64,000 nt of DNA from Adineta vaga. Lineage: Eukaryota; Rotifera. The stretch covers positions 5,642,001-5,706,000 of the forward strand of contig CP075493.1 in NCBI GenBank assembly GCA_021613535.1. Reading direction: 5' to 3'. Position 1 is the first letter of the stretch. The number at the start of each line of letters is the position of its first letter. Positions 63,291-64,000 of the stretch are shown here, in pieces. The notes beneath the pieces are model-generated. The model was not told the DNA's origin, searched no databases, and was given only the letters and a program-made list of their open reading frames with translations. The position numbers and the translations under genes are program-made.

Positions 63291-64000
63291 ATGTATTTAA
63301 CAACATTTGAATCGAAAATTCATTCTAATTCAATAGAAAAAAATCCATTTCGACTTGGATCAAGTCAAGTCGATTGGTGTGAACCAAATTATGTTGTTAA
63401 TGAATATATAGCCGAATTTTGGAATACAGTAAGTAAACAAATCGAAATTATTCTTAATATCGGAAAACTAATCTTACGCTTTACTAATAATCACTCGAAC
63501 AATAATTAAAAGTATATTTATATTGCAGGCTAACATACTAAATCATTCATTTATAAGGTAACATTCTGACTTGTTTTCCGTTTTTATTTTTGGAATTTGC
63601 TCTATTTTTACCCATATGAATGCATGCTCATTTGTTACTCCTGCTTGCTATTTTAATAATGGAATAGTGTGGTTTATTTGACTAGAAGTTGTTTTTCTTC
63701 TCCTCATTTCAAATAAAATATGAAATGTCTATATGAAAATTGCCCTTTCTTTGTTAAGATATCCAATGTGTTCTTCTTCTTGGTACCACCAATAATGATT
63801 TATCTCTTTCAACCATATTCGAAACGAGTAGCCAATGGAATTATGATATTATGGATTATATTAATTATTATTGGTATTGGTTCAGTTTACTTTCATGCTA
63901 CACTAAGTCTCGTATGTTTTATAACGATGCTGATTGTAAATAAAAAGTTTCATTCACTGATTTGTTAAGGTTGGACAATTAGTTGATGAAATATCCATTC
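63291..64000 (+). CDS. ACER: Alkaline ceramidase, 3' part beyond the window
   Basis: Multi-pass membrane hydrolase that cleaves ceramide to sphingosine and fatty acid in ER/Golgi. Exons 63291-63428, 63759-63911 and 63970 onward join in frame. Sequence shows GSSQVDWCEPNYVVNEYIAE then FWNT, followed by ISNVFFFLVPPIMIYLF and IGSVYFHATLSL, then VGQLVDEISI at the edge. The E-x-N-Y and S-x3-H residues of the CREST-type metal site (CEPNY; SVYFH) and the D-E of VDE are visible. The ATG is 7 bases after TTTATTTTAG. The rest, including the later catalytic His pair, lies outside the window. Confidence 0.94.

Overview
This is nuclear DNA from a small, AT-rich, gene-dense animal genome. Nearly all genes are interrupted by very short introns (about 45-70 bases, GTAAG...TTTTAG), and many start codons lie a few bases downstream of an orphan 3' splice site. 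The gene set (MOB1, USP30, DEG/ENaC channel, fibrinogen-domain protein, NR1J-type nuclear receptors, acyloxyacyl hydrolase, alkaline ceramidase) is metazoan. Intron size, base composition, signs of spliced-leader trans-splicing and tandem copies with conversion-like tracts suggest a rotifer, probably bdelloid; this is inference, because no species marker is present.

Layout. 1-2881 (-): PRPF40 splicing factor, 3' end outside the window. 3078-4371 (+): coiled-coil protein. 5537-5902 (+): tiny secreted precursor with a Cys-loop peptide after a furin-like site. 6559-8319 (-): Lys-rich nuclear-type protein. 8952-14379 (-): a proline-rich disordered protein, TIMM8 and the proteasome subunit PSMB2, closely spaced and probably co-transcribed. 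15582-18474 (-): DUF389 membrane protein. 19801-21108 (-): DNAJB-like co-chaperone with a Q/H/P-rich tail. 21590-25908 (+): small Cys-containing protein, KEN-box basic protein, and an intronless zinc/coiled-coil protein. 26320-27251: Tc1/mariner-derived palindromic element in a gene-poor stretch. 28739-29358 (-): small disordered protein.

31392-35882 (+) holds the most striking gene: one polypeptide with an MJ1316/DUF504 RNA-end recognition domain, an EEP nuclease/phosphatase, a 2H phosphoesterase and a poly(A)-polymerase-type nucleotidyltransferase, an RNA end-processing or repair architecture. It is followed by an EF-hand protein, a large coiled-coil/Ser-Thr-rich protein (-), a DEG/ENaC channel (-) and two tandem NR1J-like nuclear receptors (-).

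50977-56351 (+): USP30 followed by two tandem acyloxyacyl hydrolase genes, each with one frameshift at opposite ends. 57463-58802 (+): secreted fibrinogen-domain protein. 58976-59372: a GC-anomalous island. 60044-64000 (+): MOB1, an unknown protein, PPP1R11, RPS17 and alkaline ceramidase in a head-to-tail run; the last four carry a 3' splice site just before the ATG, a likely trans-spliced operon.
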